From NCBI RefSeq assembly GCF_000374925.1, contig NZ_KB895553.1, forward strand, positions 37,862-101,861: a DNA stretch of 64,000 nucleotides, in the 5' to 3' direction. A model generated the notes under the pieces. It saw only the letters and a list, made by a program, of their open reading frames with translations, was not told the DNA's origin and made no database searches. The translations under genes and the position numbers were made by a program. The stretch's first letter is position 1. Each line of letters begins with the position of its first letter. This stretch comes from Arthrobacter sp. 131MFCol6.1. Its GTDB lineage: Bacteria > Actinomycetota > Actinomycetes > Actinomycetales > Micrococcaceae. This document shows, one piece after another, positions 41,006 to 49,548 of the stretch.

Positions 41006-42460
41006 GTGGGTATCCGTACCGGACGGCAGTACCTGGACAAGCTCAACGCCATGACCCCGCACGTGGTGATCGACGGCGAGGTGGTCAGCGAGAAGATCGC
41101 CGAGCACCCGGCCTTCCGCAATGTGGCCCGCTCCTACGCCAAGCTCTTCGACATGCAGCATGATCCGCAGTATCAGGACGCGCTCACTTACGTCTCACCC
41201 AGCACCGGGGACCGGGTCAATGCCTCCTTCCTGGTGCCGAGGTCCATCGAGGACCTCCAGCGGCGGCGCCGCGCCATCTCCACCTGGGCCGAGTCTTCCA
41301 ACGGCTTCCTTGGCCGCTCCGGGGACTATATGAACTCCGCGCTGACCGCGCTGGGCACGGCAGGGAAGTGGTTCTCGCAGGCGGACCCGAAGTTCGGCGA
41401 CAACATCCGCAACTACTACGAGTGGGCCCGGGAAAACGACGTCCTCGCCACGCACACCCTCATCCCGCCGCAGGTCAACCGCTCGGTCTCCGGTTCGGAG
41501 CAGCTCGGCGGCCAGCTCTCGGCCCGGATCGTGGAGGAGCGCGGGGACGGGATCGTCATCCAGGGCGCGCGCATGCTCGCCACCATCGCCCCGATCGCCG
41601 ACGAATTGCTCGTCTTCCCGTCCACGGTCCTGCGGGGCACCCCGGAAGACGCGCCCTATTCCTACGCGTTCGCCATCCCCAACGATGCCCCGGGCCTGCG
41701 CTACCTCTGCCGCACCTCGCTGTACAACGGCGGGAGCACCCACGACGAGCCGCTGGCCTCCCGCTATGAGGAAATGGACGCCGTCGCGGTTTTTGACCAC
41801 GTCTTCGTGCCCAACGAGCGCATCTTCATGCTCGGCCACCCGCAACTGTGCAACAGCTTCTACACCGAGACCGGCGCCGGCGCGCTCATGACCCATCAGG
41901 TGGTCACCCGCACCGTCGCCAAGAGCGAGTTCTTCCTGGGCCTGGCCTCGGAACTGGCCGAATCGATCGGCATCGACGGATTCCAGCACATCCAGGAGGA
42001 CATCGCCGAACTGATTATCGACGTCGAAATCGGCAAGGCGCTGGTCCGCGCGTCCGAGGCCGACGCCGGGCTCAACGACGCCGGCGTCATGCTGCCGAAG
42101 TGGACCACCCTGAACGCTGCCCGCAACTGGTACCCGAAGATCGCCCAGCGCTTCCCGCAGATCATCCGGAAGTTCTCGGCGTCGGGCCTCATGGCCCTGC
42201 CGGGGGAGGCGGACGTCAACAGCGAGGCCCGGGAGGACATCGAGCTGTACCTGCAGGGCAAGACCCTGACCGGCCCCGAGCGGGTCCGGCTGTTCAAGCT
42301 GGCCTTCGACGCCTCGATCTCCGGGTTTTCCGGGCGCCAGTCGCTCTACGAGTACTTCTTCTTCGGAGACCCCGTCCGCATGGCCGGCGCCCTGGTCAAC
42401 ACCTACGACCGCGAGCCGGTCCGGGCCAGGGTCAGAGAGCTGCTCAACCGCTCTGACTGA
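41006..42460 (+). CDS. hpaB: 4-hydroxyphenylacetate 3-monooxygenase, oxygenase component (HpaB family)
   Basis: A 484-aa FADH2-dependent aromatic hydroxylase. MGIRTGRQYLDKLNAMTPHVVIDGE at the N-terminus is classic for the family. The flavin-binding central part reads HTLIPPQVNRSV, GIVIQGARMLATIAPIADELLVFPS and ERIFMLGHPQLCNSFY, and GIDGFQHIQEDIAELI and SGRQSLYEYFFFGDPVRMA follow. GGAGGA lies before the GTG. Likely substrates are 4-hydroxyphenylacetate or related phenols; chlorophenol monooxygenases share the fold. No ring-cleavage genes follow in this window. Confidence 0.92.
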   Translation: MGIRTGRQYLDKLNAMTPHVVIDGEVVSEKIAEHPAFRNVARSYAKLFDMQHDPQYQDALTYVSPSTGDRVNASFLVPRSIEDLQRRRRAISTWAESSNGFLGRSGDYMNSALTALGTAGKWFSQADPKFGDNIRNYYEWARENDVLATHTLIPPQVNRSVSGSEQLGGQLSARIVEERGDGIVIQGARMLATIAPIADELLVFPSTVLRGTPEDAPYSYAFAIPNDAPGLRYLCRTSLYNGGSTHDEPLASRYEEMDAVAVFDHVFVPNERIFMLGHPQLCNSFYTETGAGALMTHQVVTRTVAKSEFFLGLASELAESIGIDGFQHIQEDIAELIIDVEIGKALVRASEADAGLNDAGVMLPKWTTLNAARNWYPKIAQRFPQIIRKFSASGLMALPGEADVNSEAREDIELYLQGKTLTGPERVRLFKLAFDASISGFSGRQSLYEYFFFGDPVRMAGALVNTYDREPVRARVRELLNRSD

Positions 42461-42512
42461 CCCGAGGAAAACACTCCCCGGAAATATGTGTGCCTTATCA
42501 CATCTTTCATAG

Positions 42513-42528
42513 TAGTATCAGGATACTA
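42513..42528 (+). promoter_or_regulatory. Perfect inverted repeat upstream of the MHS transporter
   Basis: TAGTATC-AG-GATACTA, 7-bp arms with a 2-bp centre. The shape is typical of GntR-family sites. It lies 92 bp before the transporter ATG in an AT-rich stretch; no GntR gene is adjacent. Confidence 0.6.
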
Positions 42529-42546
42529 ACTGACCGTTCGATCAGT
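42529..42546 (+). promoter_or_regulatory. TetR-like inverted repeat, abutting the previous site
   Basis: ACTGA-CCGTTCGA-TCAGT, close to the TGACCGNNCGGTCA form seen for many TetR repressors. It directly follows the 42513-42528 palindrome, so two regulators could compete. Confidence 0.5.
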
Positions 42547-42619
42547 AATCCACGAGGCATCAGTTATCCACTTCGCACCCACCCCGGGCAGTACCTCTGC
42601 CCCCAGCAACGGAGTTCCA

Positions 42620-43954
42620 ATGACCGTAACTTCATCCGTAGATTCTGAGGCGGGTCCCAGCAGCAAACACGAGGAACGCAAGGTCCTCGCCGGGACACTG
42701 GTCGGCACCACCATCGAGTGGTACGACTTCTTCATTTTTGCCCAGCTGACCGCAACGCTGCTGTCGCCGCTGTTCCTCGCCCCGCTGAACGCCTCCAACC
42801 CGGGCCTGGCGCAGATCCTGTCCTTCGCCCTCATCGGCATCAGCTTCCTCTTCCGCCCGCTCGGCGCGATCGTCGCCGGCCACCTGGGAGACCGCCTCGG
42901 CCGCAAGGCCATGCTGGTCTTCACCCTGATCATGATGGGTGCCGCCACGGCCCTGATCGGCATGCTGCCCACCTACGCGCAGATCGGCGTCTGGGCCCCG
43001 ATCCTGCTGATCCTGCTCCGCGTCATCCAGGGCTTCTCCGCCGGCGGTGAATGGGGCGGTGCTGCCCTGATGGCCGTGGAGCACGCTCCCAAGAGCAGGC
43101 GCGGCCTCTTCGGCGCCTACCCGCAGATCGGCGTTCCGGTCGGCATGATCCTGGCCACCGGCCTGCTGTACTTCCTCAACACCTCCATGTCCAAGGAAGA
43201 CTTCGCGGCCTGGGGCTGGCGTGTGCCGTTCCTGCTCTCCATCGTGCTGATCATCGTCGGCTACCTGATCCGCCGGGCGGTCGCCGAGAGCCCCGTCTTC
43301 AAGGAGATGCAGGACCGCAAGGAAGAAAGCAAGGCGCCCCTGGGCGAGCTGCTCCGCAAGCACAAGAAGGCCGTCCTCTACTCGACGATGATCTTCATCG
43401 GCAACAACGCCGCCGGCTACCTGCTGATTGCCTTCTTCATCTCCTACGCCACCAAGACGCTGAAGATGCCCACCCCGCAGATCCTGCTCGCCACCACGCT
43501 GGCCTCCTTCGGCTGGCTGATCTTCACCCTGGTCGGCGGCTGGCTCTCGGACAAGATCGGCCGCGTCAAGACCTTCCTGATCGGCTACGGCATCGTCTTC
43601 GCCTGGATGATCCCGATGTTCGCGCTGATTGACACCAAGAACATCGTGCTCTACGGCGTCGCGCTGTTCGTCCTGACGATCGGCCTGGGCCTGTCCTACG
43701 GCCCCATGTCCGCCATGTACGCCGAGATGTTCCCGGCGAACGTGCGCTACTCGGGGATCTCGATCGGCTACGCGTTTGGCGCCATCCTCGGCGGCGCATT
43801 CGCGGCCACCATCGCGGAAGTCCTCCTGCAGGGCACCCACTGGACCGGCTCCATCGGCATCTACATCATGGTCCTCTGCGTCATCTCCGCCGTCGGCGTC
43901 CTGCTGGCCGGGGAAACGAAGGGCCGCCCGCTCGGCGTCAGCAGCCACCACTAG
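42620..43954 (+). CDS. MFS transporter of the metabolite:H+ symporter (MHS) family
   Basis: A 444-aa importer with 12 membrane segments. MHS signatures are LVGTTIEWYDFFIFA (about residues 28-42), PLGAIVAGHLGDRLGRKAML (about 73-92), IQGFSAGGEWGGAALMAVEHAP (about 135-156) and FGAYPQIGVPVGMILATG. Family members take up shikimate, proline/betaine, alpha-ketoglutarate or aromatic acids. The gene follows the monooxygenase operon by 160 bp but has its own candidate operators, so uptake of the aromatic substrate is plausible but unproven. Confidence 0.9.
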   Translation: MTVTSSVDSEAGPSSKHEERKVLAGTLVGTTIEWYDFFIFAQLTATLLSPLFLAPLNASNPGLAQILSFALIGISFLFRPLGAIVAGHLGDRLGRKAMLVFTLIMMGAATALIGMLPTYAQIGVWAPILLILLRVIQGFSAGGEWGGAALMAVEHAPKSRRGLFGAYPQIGVPVGMILATGLLYFLNTSMSKEDFAAWGWRVPFLLSIVLIIVGYLIRRAVAESPVFKEMQDRKEESKAPLGELLRKHKKAVLYSTMIFIGNNAAGYLLIAFFISYATKTLKMPTPQILLATTLASFGWLIFTLVGGWLSDKIGRVKTFLIGYGIVFAWMIPMFALIDTKNIVLYGVALFVLTIGLGLSYGPMSAMYAEMFPANVRYSGISIGYAFGAILGGAFAATIAEVLLQGTHWTGSIGIYIMVLCVISAVGVLLAGETKGRPLGVSSHH

Positions 43955-43965
43955 CCACACACAAA

Positions 43966-44028
43966 CAACGCGGGGTCACTTACGGCCCATCCGGAGCTCC
44001 CGGACGGGCCGTAAGTGACCCCGCGTTG
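43966..44028. terminator. Long bidirectional terminator
   Basis: Perfect 23-bp arms (43966-43988, 44006-44028) enclose a smaller TCCGG/CCGGA hairpin. It separates the MHS gene from the convergent hydrolase gene and is followed by CTTTAA. Confidence 0.88.
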
Positions 44029-44041
44029 CTTTAAGGAAGGC

Positions 44042-44869
44042 CTAGACGCCCAGGAAGCTGATGGCGCCCTGCTTGAAGGCACGGCTGGTGATGGCGTTGG
44101 TGTGGTTGCGGCCCGGCAGCACGAGCTGTTCGACCATGCCGCCGGCCTTGGCGCCGAGGGCGGCGAGTTCCGGCATGGAGGCGGCCCGGTCGTCGTTTTC
44201 CCCCGCCACGAGGAGCATCGGCATGTGGGGGACGGCTTCGGCGGGGTCGTACGGCTCGGTCTTGATCGCCTCGACCAGGGACAGCAGCGCGAAGATGTTG
44301 TTGCTGGGCAGCAGCATGGCCATTTTCAGCAGCCCGGCAGTCGACTCGTCCGCGATCGGCGTGCCGTCGGCCAGGTACCGCTGCGCGGCGATCAGGTCGA
44401 AGTCCGCCAGTGGGTCGGCGACGTTCGGGCCGCCCAGGACCAGCCGGTGCACCAGCTCGTGCTGGGTGGCCCCGAACTCCCAGGCGAGCCGGGACCCCAG
44501 CGAATAGCCGATCACGTCGAGCCCGCTGGACGGGTCCCCGTCGCGCAGCGGACGCGCGCCGGCGTCGAACACAATCTGCAGCAGGTCCGCGCGGATCCGG
44601 CTGGGGGAGTAGGAGTCCATGTCCTCCGGGGCGCCGCTGCGGCCGTGGCCGGGCAGGTCCACGGTGATGACGCGCCGGCCGGCTTCCAGGAGCGCGGTGA
44701 GCCAGCCGCTGTCCTCCCAGTTGAGCTTGGAGGAGGAGGAGAAGCCGTGCAGCAGCAGGACGGGACGGAGCCCGGCGTCGTTCTGGGGCTCGTGCACCTG
44801 CACATACAGCTGGGGGTCGGTGCCCTCAACGGTGTGCGAATGCTGTTCGCCGGTGTGTCTGCCGCTCAT
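44042..44869 (-). CDS. Alpha/beta hydrolase, candidate catalytic half of a split E2 (AcoC-like)
   Basis: A 275-aa alpha/beta hydrolase. The oxyanion segment LLLHGFSSSSKLNWEDSGWL is near residues 38-57. VDLPGHGRSG and the nucleophile VIGYSLGSRLAWEFG (Ser near 120) follow, then LVAGENDDR and the terminal LPGRNHTNAI with the His. The ATG starts 4 nt after the stop of a free-standing lipoyl-domain gene, in an E1alpha-E1beta operon. In AcoC acetyltransferases of acetoin dehydrogenase, a lipoyl domain is fused to just such a hydrolase fold, so this is probably its separate acyltransferase part. A plain hydrolase is the alternative. Confidence 0.8.
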   Translation of the reverse strand: MSGRHTGEQHSHTVEGTDPQLYVQVHEPQNDAGLRPVLLLHGFSSSSKLNWEDSGWLTALLEAGRRVITVDLPGHGRSGAPEDMDSYSPSRIRADLLQIVFDAGARPLRDGDPSSGLDVIGYSLGSRLAWEFGATQHELVHRLVLGGPNVADPLADFDLIAAQRYLADGTPIADESTAGLLKMAMLLPSNNIFALLSLVEAIKTEPYDPAEAVPHMPMLLVAGENDDRAASMPELAALGAKAGGMVEQLVLPGRNHTNAITSRAFKQGAISFLGV

Positions 44870-44873
44870 GCTC

Positions 44874-45203
44874 TCAGTCCTCATCAAGTACGGCGCTCAG
44901 GCGGACCCGGCGCTTAGGTGCCTCTTCCTTCGGGACCGTGCCCACGATGCCGGCGGTGTTGTCCGGCACCTCAAACACAATCAGGGGCTCGCCGACATTG
45001 ATCTTGTCGCCGGGCCCGCCGTAGATACGCACTACCTTACCTGCCTGCGGGCTGGGCAATTCAACGGCCGACTTGGTGGTTTCGACCTCCACGAGCGGCT
45101 GGTTGCGCTCCACCTGCTCGCCCGGGGAAACCAGCCATTCCAGCACGGTGGCCTCGATCAGGCCCTCGCCGAGATCCGGGAGCGGGAAGGAAATTTCAGC
45201 CAC
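44874..45203 (-). CDS. Stand-alone lipoyl-domain protein (E2 lipoyl carrier)
   Basis: A 109-aa protein that is little more than one lipoyl domain. It has FPLPDLGEGLIEATVLEWLV near the N-terminus, the lipoylation site VEVETTKSAVELPSPQAGKV with Lys near residue 43, and NVGEPLIVFEV. The last 30 residues are a charged tail. A normal E2 would continue into an E3-binding domain and a CoA-acyltransferase core of about 230 residues; neither is present in any frame. The GTG overlaps the E1beta stop by 8 nt (GTGGCTGA). Confidence 0.92.
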   Translation of the reverse strand: MAEISFPLPDLGEGLIEATVLEWLVSPGEQVERNQPLVEVETTKSAVELPSPQAGKVVRIYGGPGDKINVGEPLIVFEVPDNTAGIVGTVPKEEAPKRRVRLSAVLDED

Positions 45204-46278
45204 GTTTGTACTCCAATACTCGCTGGATGCCGAAGAGGATCCGGTCAATGTTCGGGATGTATTCATCTTCCAGGTCGCCCGAGGGATACGGGACGTCGAA
45301 GCCGGTGACGCGCTCCACCGGCGCCCTGAGGGTGTCAAAGCAGCTTTGCGTGATCAGCTGCGCCACCTCGGCGCCGAGGCCGGAGGTCAGCGGCGCTTCG
45401 TGGACGACGACGGCGCGGCGCGTCCTGCGCACGGAGGCGGCGAGGGCCTCGGCGTCGATCGGCTTGAGCCAGCGCAGGTCCAGGACCTCGATGTCGATCC
45501 CGTCCTCGGCCGCGAGCTCGGCCACCTGCAGGCAGCGGGCCACCATGGCGCCCCATGCGACCAGCGTGAGGTGGCGGCCTTCACGCATGACCTTGGCGCC
45601 GGTGGGGGAGCCGCCGCCTGCATCGTGCCTGGCGGTGTCTACCTCACCCTTCTGCCAGTACCGCGACTTCGGCTCCATGAAGATCACCGGGTCCGGCCGC
45701 GTGGCGGCGTACTTGAGCAGGTGGTAGGCCTCATGCGGGTTCGACGGCGAGACCACCTTCAGGCCCGGCACGTGGGCGAAGAGCGCCTCCAGGCTTTCGC
45801 CGTGGTGTTCGGGGGCGCGGATGCCGCCGAAGCTGGGCACCCGCAGGGTGACGGGCATCGGCAGGGTGCCCCGGCTGCGGTAGTTCATCCGGGCGATCTG
45901 GCAGACGATCTGGTTGATGGCCGGGTAGGCGAAGCCGTCGAACTGGACCTCGGGAATGGGGTGGAACCCGGCCATCGCCAGGCCCACGGACATGCCCAGG
46001 ATGCCGGATTCCGCCAGCGGGGTGTCAAAGACGCGCTGCGCGCCGTGCTTGGCCTGGAGTCCGTCGGTGATGCGGAAGACGCCGCCGAGCCGGCCGCAGT
46101 CCTCGCCGAAGATCACGGCTTTGGGGTTGTCCGCGAGGACCTCGTCGAGGGCGCGGTTGAGCGCCTGCTGCATCGACATCACCGTGGTGGCGGGCTCGCT
46201 TCCGGCCGGGGTGGCGACGGTGTCGTCGGCAGTGCTCTCGCCTGCGGCGTTTGTGCCTTCGAGAATCGAGTTAGACAT
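45196..46278 (-). CDS. 2-oxoacid (acetoin/pyruvate-type) dehydrogenase E1 subunit beta
   Basis: A 360-aa transketolase-like beta subunit. The start MSNSILEG lies within the last codons of E1alpha. A 30-residue N-terminal extension precedes MSMQQALNRALDEVLADNP. Family motifs are IFGEDCGRLGGVFRITDGL, FDTPLAESGILGMSVGLAMAG, EVQFDGFAYPAINQI, LPMPVTLRVPSFGG and EHHGESLEALFAHVPGLKVV. The C-terminal half shows LDLRWLKPIDAEALAASV. It partners the upstream E1alpha. The exact oxoacid (acetoin, pyruvate or branched-chain) is not decided by sequence alone. Confidence 0.93.
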   Translation of the reverse strand: MSNSILEGTNAAGESTADDTVATPAGSEPATTVMSMQQALNRALDEVLADNPKAVIFGEDCGRLGGVFRITDGLQAKHGAQRVFDTPLAESGILGMSVGLAMAGFHPIPEVQFDGFAYPAINQIVCQIARMNYRSRGTLPMPVTLRVPSFGGIRAPEHHGESLEALFAHVPGLKVVSPSNPHEAYHLLKYAATRPDPVIFMEPKSRYWQKGEVDTARHDAGGGSPTGAKVMREGRHLTLVAWGAMVARCLQVAELAAEDGIDIEVLDLRWLKPIDAEALAASVRRTRRAVVVHEAPLTSGLGAEVAQLITQSCFDTLRAPVERVTGFDVPYPSGDLEDEYIPNIDRILFGIQRVLEYKRG

Positions 46279-47308
46279 GTTCGGACTCCTCGCGCCAGTT
46301 GGCGGCCTGGGCCTGCAGGGCAGGGGTGGTTTCCTGGAAGACCAGGTCAAACATTTCAGTTCCGGGCCGGGAGCCCAGGGCCTGGATGCCGGTGCGGATC
46401 TGCTCCTCTTCGGCCTTGGCCGCGGCCAGCGCGCCGGCGAAGAACGTCTCGTCGGCGATTCCATCGGCCTGCAGCCGCTGCCGGAGCCGCTCGATCGGGT
46501 CGGTGCCGGCGCCGTCGCGTTCCTCGTCGAGGGAGCGGTAGCGGCCCGGGTCATCGGACGTGGAATGCGGGCCGCGGCGGTAGGTCATGGCTTCGATGAG
46601 CACCGGGCCGTTGCCGGAGCGGGCATGCGCGAAGGCTCGGCGGGTTGCCTCCAGGACCGCGGCGACGTCGTCGCCGTCGATCTTCAGCGCCGGCATCCCG
46701 TAACCCGCGGCGCGGGCCGCGACGGAGCCGCCAGCCACCTGCCGTTCGGTGGGGACCGAGATGGCCCAGCCGTTGTTCTGGACGAAGAACACCACCGGCG
46801 CCTTCATCACGGCGGCAAAGTTCATCGCCTCGTGCACATCGCCCTGCGAGGAGGCGCCGTCACCGAAGTAGGTCAGGGCGACGCCGTCTTTCCCATCCAG
46901 CGTCTGGCCGTGGGCCCAGCCGACGGCGTGCAGGACGGACCCGGCGACGACCGCCTGGATCGGGGCCAGCCGGGATTCCAGCGGGTTGTACAGGCCGCCG
47001 TGCCACGTGGCCTTGTGGGTGGACATGTAGGCCACCATGTCCACCCCCATGGTCCGGGCGACGCCCATTTCGCGGTAGGTGGGGAAGACGAAGTCCCGGG
47101 TGGTGTCCACGGCGTAGCCGCTGCCCACCTGGGCCGCTTCCTGCCCGAGTTCGGGGGCGTAGCCGGGGATGATGCCTTGCCGCTGCCAGGCGATGGCCGA
47201 GGTGTCGAGGTGACGGACGGCCACCATGAGCGAATAGAGCTCGCGGAGTTCGTCGGCTGTGAGCGGCCCGGCAGCGCTGCCGGAAGCCACGGGGAGAAGT
47301 GTGTCCAT
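46271..47308 (-). CDS. 2-oxoacid (acetoin/pyruvate-type) dehydrogenase E1 subunit alpha
   Basis: A 345-aa thiamine-diphosphate-dependent subunit. The ThDP motif is GDGASSQGDVHEAMNFAAV through FFVQNN (about residues 152-180). GQEAAQVGSGYAV, TYREMGVARTMGVD and the phosphorylation-loop-like YRRGPHSTSDDPGRYRS are also present. ATG 47308 is chosen because TAGGGT lies 7 nt upstream and the residues before it look non-coding. It heads the operon E1alpha-E1beta-lipoyl-hydrolase; no lipoamide dehydrogenase (E3) gene is in the window. Confidence 0.93.
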   Translation of the reverse strand: MDTLLPVASGSAAGPLTADELRELYSLMVAVRHLDTSAIAWQRQGIIPGYAPELGQEAAQVGSGYAVDTTRDFVFPTYREMGVARTMGVDMVAYMSTHKATWHGGLYNPLESRLAPIQAVVAGSVLHAVGWAHGQTLDGKDGVALTYFGDGASSQGDVHEAMNFAAVMKAPVVFFVQNNGWAISVPTERQVAGGSVAARAAGYGMPALKIDGDDVAAVLEATRRAFAHARSGNGPVLIEAMTYRRGPHSTSDDPGRYRSLDEERDGAGTDPIERLRQRLQADGIADETFFAGALAAAKAEEEQIRTGIQALGSRPGTEMFDLVFQETTPALQAQAANWREESEHV

Positions 47309-47315
47309 GCCTGTG

Positions 47316-47321
47316 ACCCTA
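47316..47321 (-). promoter_or_regulatory. -10 box of the leaderless E1alpha operon
   Basis: TAGGGT on the minus strand, 7 nt before ATG 47308. Confidence 0.5.
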
Positions 47322-47422
47322 GTCACCGGCGGCGGGGTGGGCAATCAGCCTAGGCGGGGGTGCCCAGACTGCATACTTTTGCCGCCCCGCGCGCCGGTGA
47401 GCTTGGCAATTTGTCTAGCGAC

Positions 47423-48841
47423 TTAGCTGGACGGCTGATCGGCTTTTGCGGCGGCGGCGGCGTTGCGGTTCCGGGTGATCCGGGCGCCCGTCCAGCACGC
47501 CACGGCGATGCCGGCCACCAGCACCAGGGTGCTGACCAGCTGCTTGCTGCTCTCCGGGCTGCTGAAGCCGACGGCGAAGATCAGCGCCAGGAGCACGAGC
47601 CCGAAGATCGTCAGCCCGGGGAAGCCCTTCATCCGCAGCGGCAGCGCAGTGCCGTCGCGGTCTGCCCGGCGGCGCAGGATCAGCTGGGACACCAGGGCCG
47701 AGCCCCACACCACGAGGCAGGTGGAGCCGACAAGCTGGAACAGGGCCGGCAGGATCTGGTCCGGGAAGAGCAGTTCCAGGACGGCGGCCAGGAAGCCGAA
47801 GGCCACGGAGACGCTTACCGCCACGACCGGGACCCGGGCCGTGTTGAGCTTTGAGAGGACCCTGGGGGCTTCGCCGCGCTCAGAGAGCGAGTACACCATG
47901 CGGGACGCGCCGTAGAGGTTGGCGTTCAAGGCGGACAGCAGCGCGATGACGGCGACAAGGGTGATCGCCGCACCGGCGCCGGGGATCCGGGCGACGTCGA
48001 GGACGCCGGCGAAGGGGGACTTCAGGGCCGCGGAGGTTGAGGGCAGGACGGCCGCGATGACGAATACCGAGCCGATGTAGAACACGAGGATCCGCCAGAC
48101 CACGGTGCGGATCGCCTGGGCGACGCTGCGCTCCGGGTTTTCCGTCTCGGCCGCGGCCACGCTGACAATCTCGGTGCCGCCGAAGGCGAAAATCACGACG
48201 AAGAGTGCGGTTGCGATGCCGCCCAGGCCCGCCGGGGCGAAGCCGGACGTGAAGTTGCCGAGGCCGGGGGACGGGACGTCCGGCAGCAAGCCCAGCAGCA
48301 GGGCCGTGCCGATGGCCAGGAAAATCACGATGGCGGCGACCTTGAGGATGGCGAACCAGAATTCGAACTCGCCGAAGTTCTTCACGCCCGCCAGGTTGAT
48401 GGCGGTGAACAGGGCCATGAAGATCAGGGACAGTGCCCAGACGGGGATCACCGGCCACACGGTGAACAGGAGCCCGGCGGCACCGAGGGCCTCGGCGGCG
48501 ATGACCACCACGAGCTGCAGCCACCAGAGCCAGCCGACGGTGGCCCCGGCGGTCTTGCCCATGGCCTTTTGCGTGTACACGGAGAAGGCGCCGCTGTTGG
48601 GATTGGCCGCGGCCATCTCCCCGAGCGCCCACATCACCAGGATGATCAGGGTTCCGGCGACAAGGTAGGAGATCAGCACGGCCGGTCCCGCCGCCTGGAT
48701 TCCTGCCCCCGAGCCGAGGAACAGGCCCGCGCCGATGGCGCTGCCCAGTCCCATCATGGTCAGTTGGCGTGGCTTCATGCTGTGCCCCAGGCTCGGGGCG
48801 GGGACCGCGGTGGGTAGCGTCGCGGTGGACTTCATTGTCAT
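47423..48841 (-). CDS. APC-superfamily amino-acid permease
   Basis: A 472-aa transporter with 12 membrane segments. The amino-acid transporter signature is MGLGSAIGAGLFLGSGAGIQAAGPAVLISYL, split over residues about 30-60, then MWALGEMAAANPNSGAFSVYTQKAMG. FAFGGTEIVSVAAAETENPERSVAQAI near 220-245 is typical of the AroP/PheP/GabP branch. The AAAGG SD is 6 nt before the ATG. It is divergent from an Lrp/AsnC regulator, which makes amino-acid-responsive control likely. The specific amino acid is unknown. Confidence 0.92.
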   Translation of the reverse strand: MTMKSTATLPTAVPAPSLGHSMKPRQLTMMGLGSAIGAGLFLGSGAGIQAAGPAVLISYLVAGTLIILVMWALGEMAAANPNSGAFSVYTQKAMGKTAGATVGWLWWLQLVVVIAAEALGAAGLLFTVWPVIPVWALSLIFMALFTAINLAGVKNFGEFEFWFAILKVAAIVIFLAIGTALLLGLLPDVPSPGLGNFTSGFAPAGLGGIATALFVVIFAFGGTEIVSVAAAETENPERSVAQAIRTVVWRILVFYIGSVFVIAAVLPSTSAALKSPFAGVLDVARIPGAGAAITLVAVIALLSALNANLYGASRMVYSLSERGEAPRVLSKLNTARVPVVAVSVSVAFGFLAAVLELLFPDQILPALFQLVGSTCLVVWGSALVSQLILRRRADRDGTALPLRMKGFPGLTIFGLVLLALIFAVGFSSPESSKQLVSTLVLVAGIAVACWTGARITRNRNAAAAAKADQPSS

Positions 48842-49024
48842 GGCGAACCTTTGTGTGGTTTGGATCTTTGCGTCCTTATGGGACCTATTGAATTTACCGG
48901 ATTTGGGCCCGGCCCCCGGCCGCCGGGGGGCCTCCGCCGTGAGAGCATGGTGGCAGTTTGCTAACTGAATCAGGGCATCGACGGCTGTTTGTCCGGCCTG
49001 GTCCCGCTTGGGAAGGAAAAATCC

Positions 49025-49498
49025 ATGGATGTTGATCCGCTTGATGCAAAGATTGTCCGATTTTTCACGGATTCCCCCAGGTCCTCCGTGCTGGAGGCCT
49101 CCCGGGTGCTGAAGGTTGCCCGCGCCACGGTGCAGTCGCGCCTGGACCGGATGCAGGACGCCGGCGTGATCGGCTCATGGGTGCCGCAGCCCGATCCGGC
49201 GCACTTCGGCTATCCCGTGGTGGCGTTTTGTTCCCTCACGATCAACCAGGACCTCGGCCATGACGCCGTCGTGGAGGCCCTGGCGCGGATCCCCGAGCTG
49301 ATTGAGATCCACACCGTCTCCGGGAGCTCGGACCTCATGGCCCGGATAGCAGCACGCTCCAATTCGGACCTTCAGCGCGTCCTCGATGCCATGATCGCGA
49401 CCAGGTCCGTCCTGCGCTCGTCCTCCGTGATCGTGCTCAATACCCACTTCCAGGGCCGCACCCTGCCGCTGCTGGAAGCCGCGGCCGCCGCCAAGTGA
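49025..49498 (+). CDS. Lrp/AsnC family transcriptional regulator
   Basis: A 157-aa regulator: N-terminal winged helix (DPLDAKIVRFFTDSPRSSVLEASRVL, ARATVQSRLDRMQDAGVIGSW) and C-terminal RAM domain (HTVSGSSDLMARIAARSNSDLQRVLDAMI). ATG 49025 has GGAAGGA upstream; an earlier in-frame ATG at 48989 lacks one and would extend past the domain. The divergent APC permease is its most likely target, with an amino acid as effector. Confidence 0.92.
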   Translation: MDVDPLDAKIVRFFTDSPRSSVLEASRVLKVARATVQSRLDRMQDAGVIGSWVPQPDPAHFGYPVVAFCSLTINQDLGHDAVVEALARIPELIEIHTVSGSSDLMARIAARSNSDLQRVLDAMIATRSVLRSSSVIVLNTHFQGRTLPLLEAAAAAK

Positions 49499-49520
49499 GA
49501 AGCATGTGACCTGAAACATT

Positions 49521-49548
49521 TTGCGACCGGGCGGCTCGGCCGTATCAT
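49521..49548 (+). promoter_or_regulatory. Promoter of the nad operon
   Basis: TTGCGA (49521-49526) and TATCAT (49543-49548) with a 16-nt spacer, directly abutting the palindromic operator at 49548. Confidence 0.6.

Noticed and set aside
44870..45203. Frameshift in a full-length E2 gene as the reason for the short lipoyl protein
   Set aside because: No frame downstream encodes an E3-binding or acyltransferase core. An intact alpha/beta hydrolase gene follows at once.
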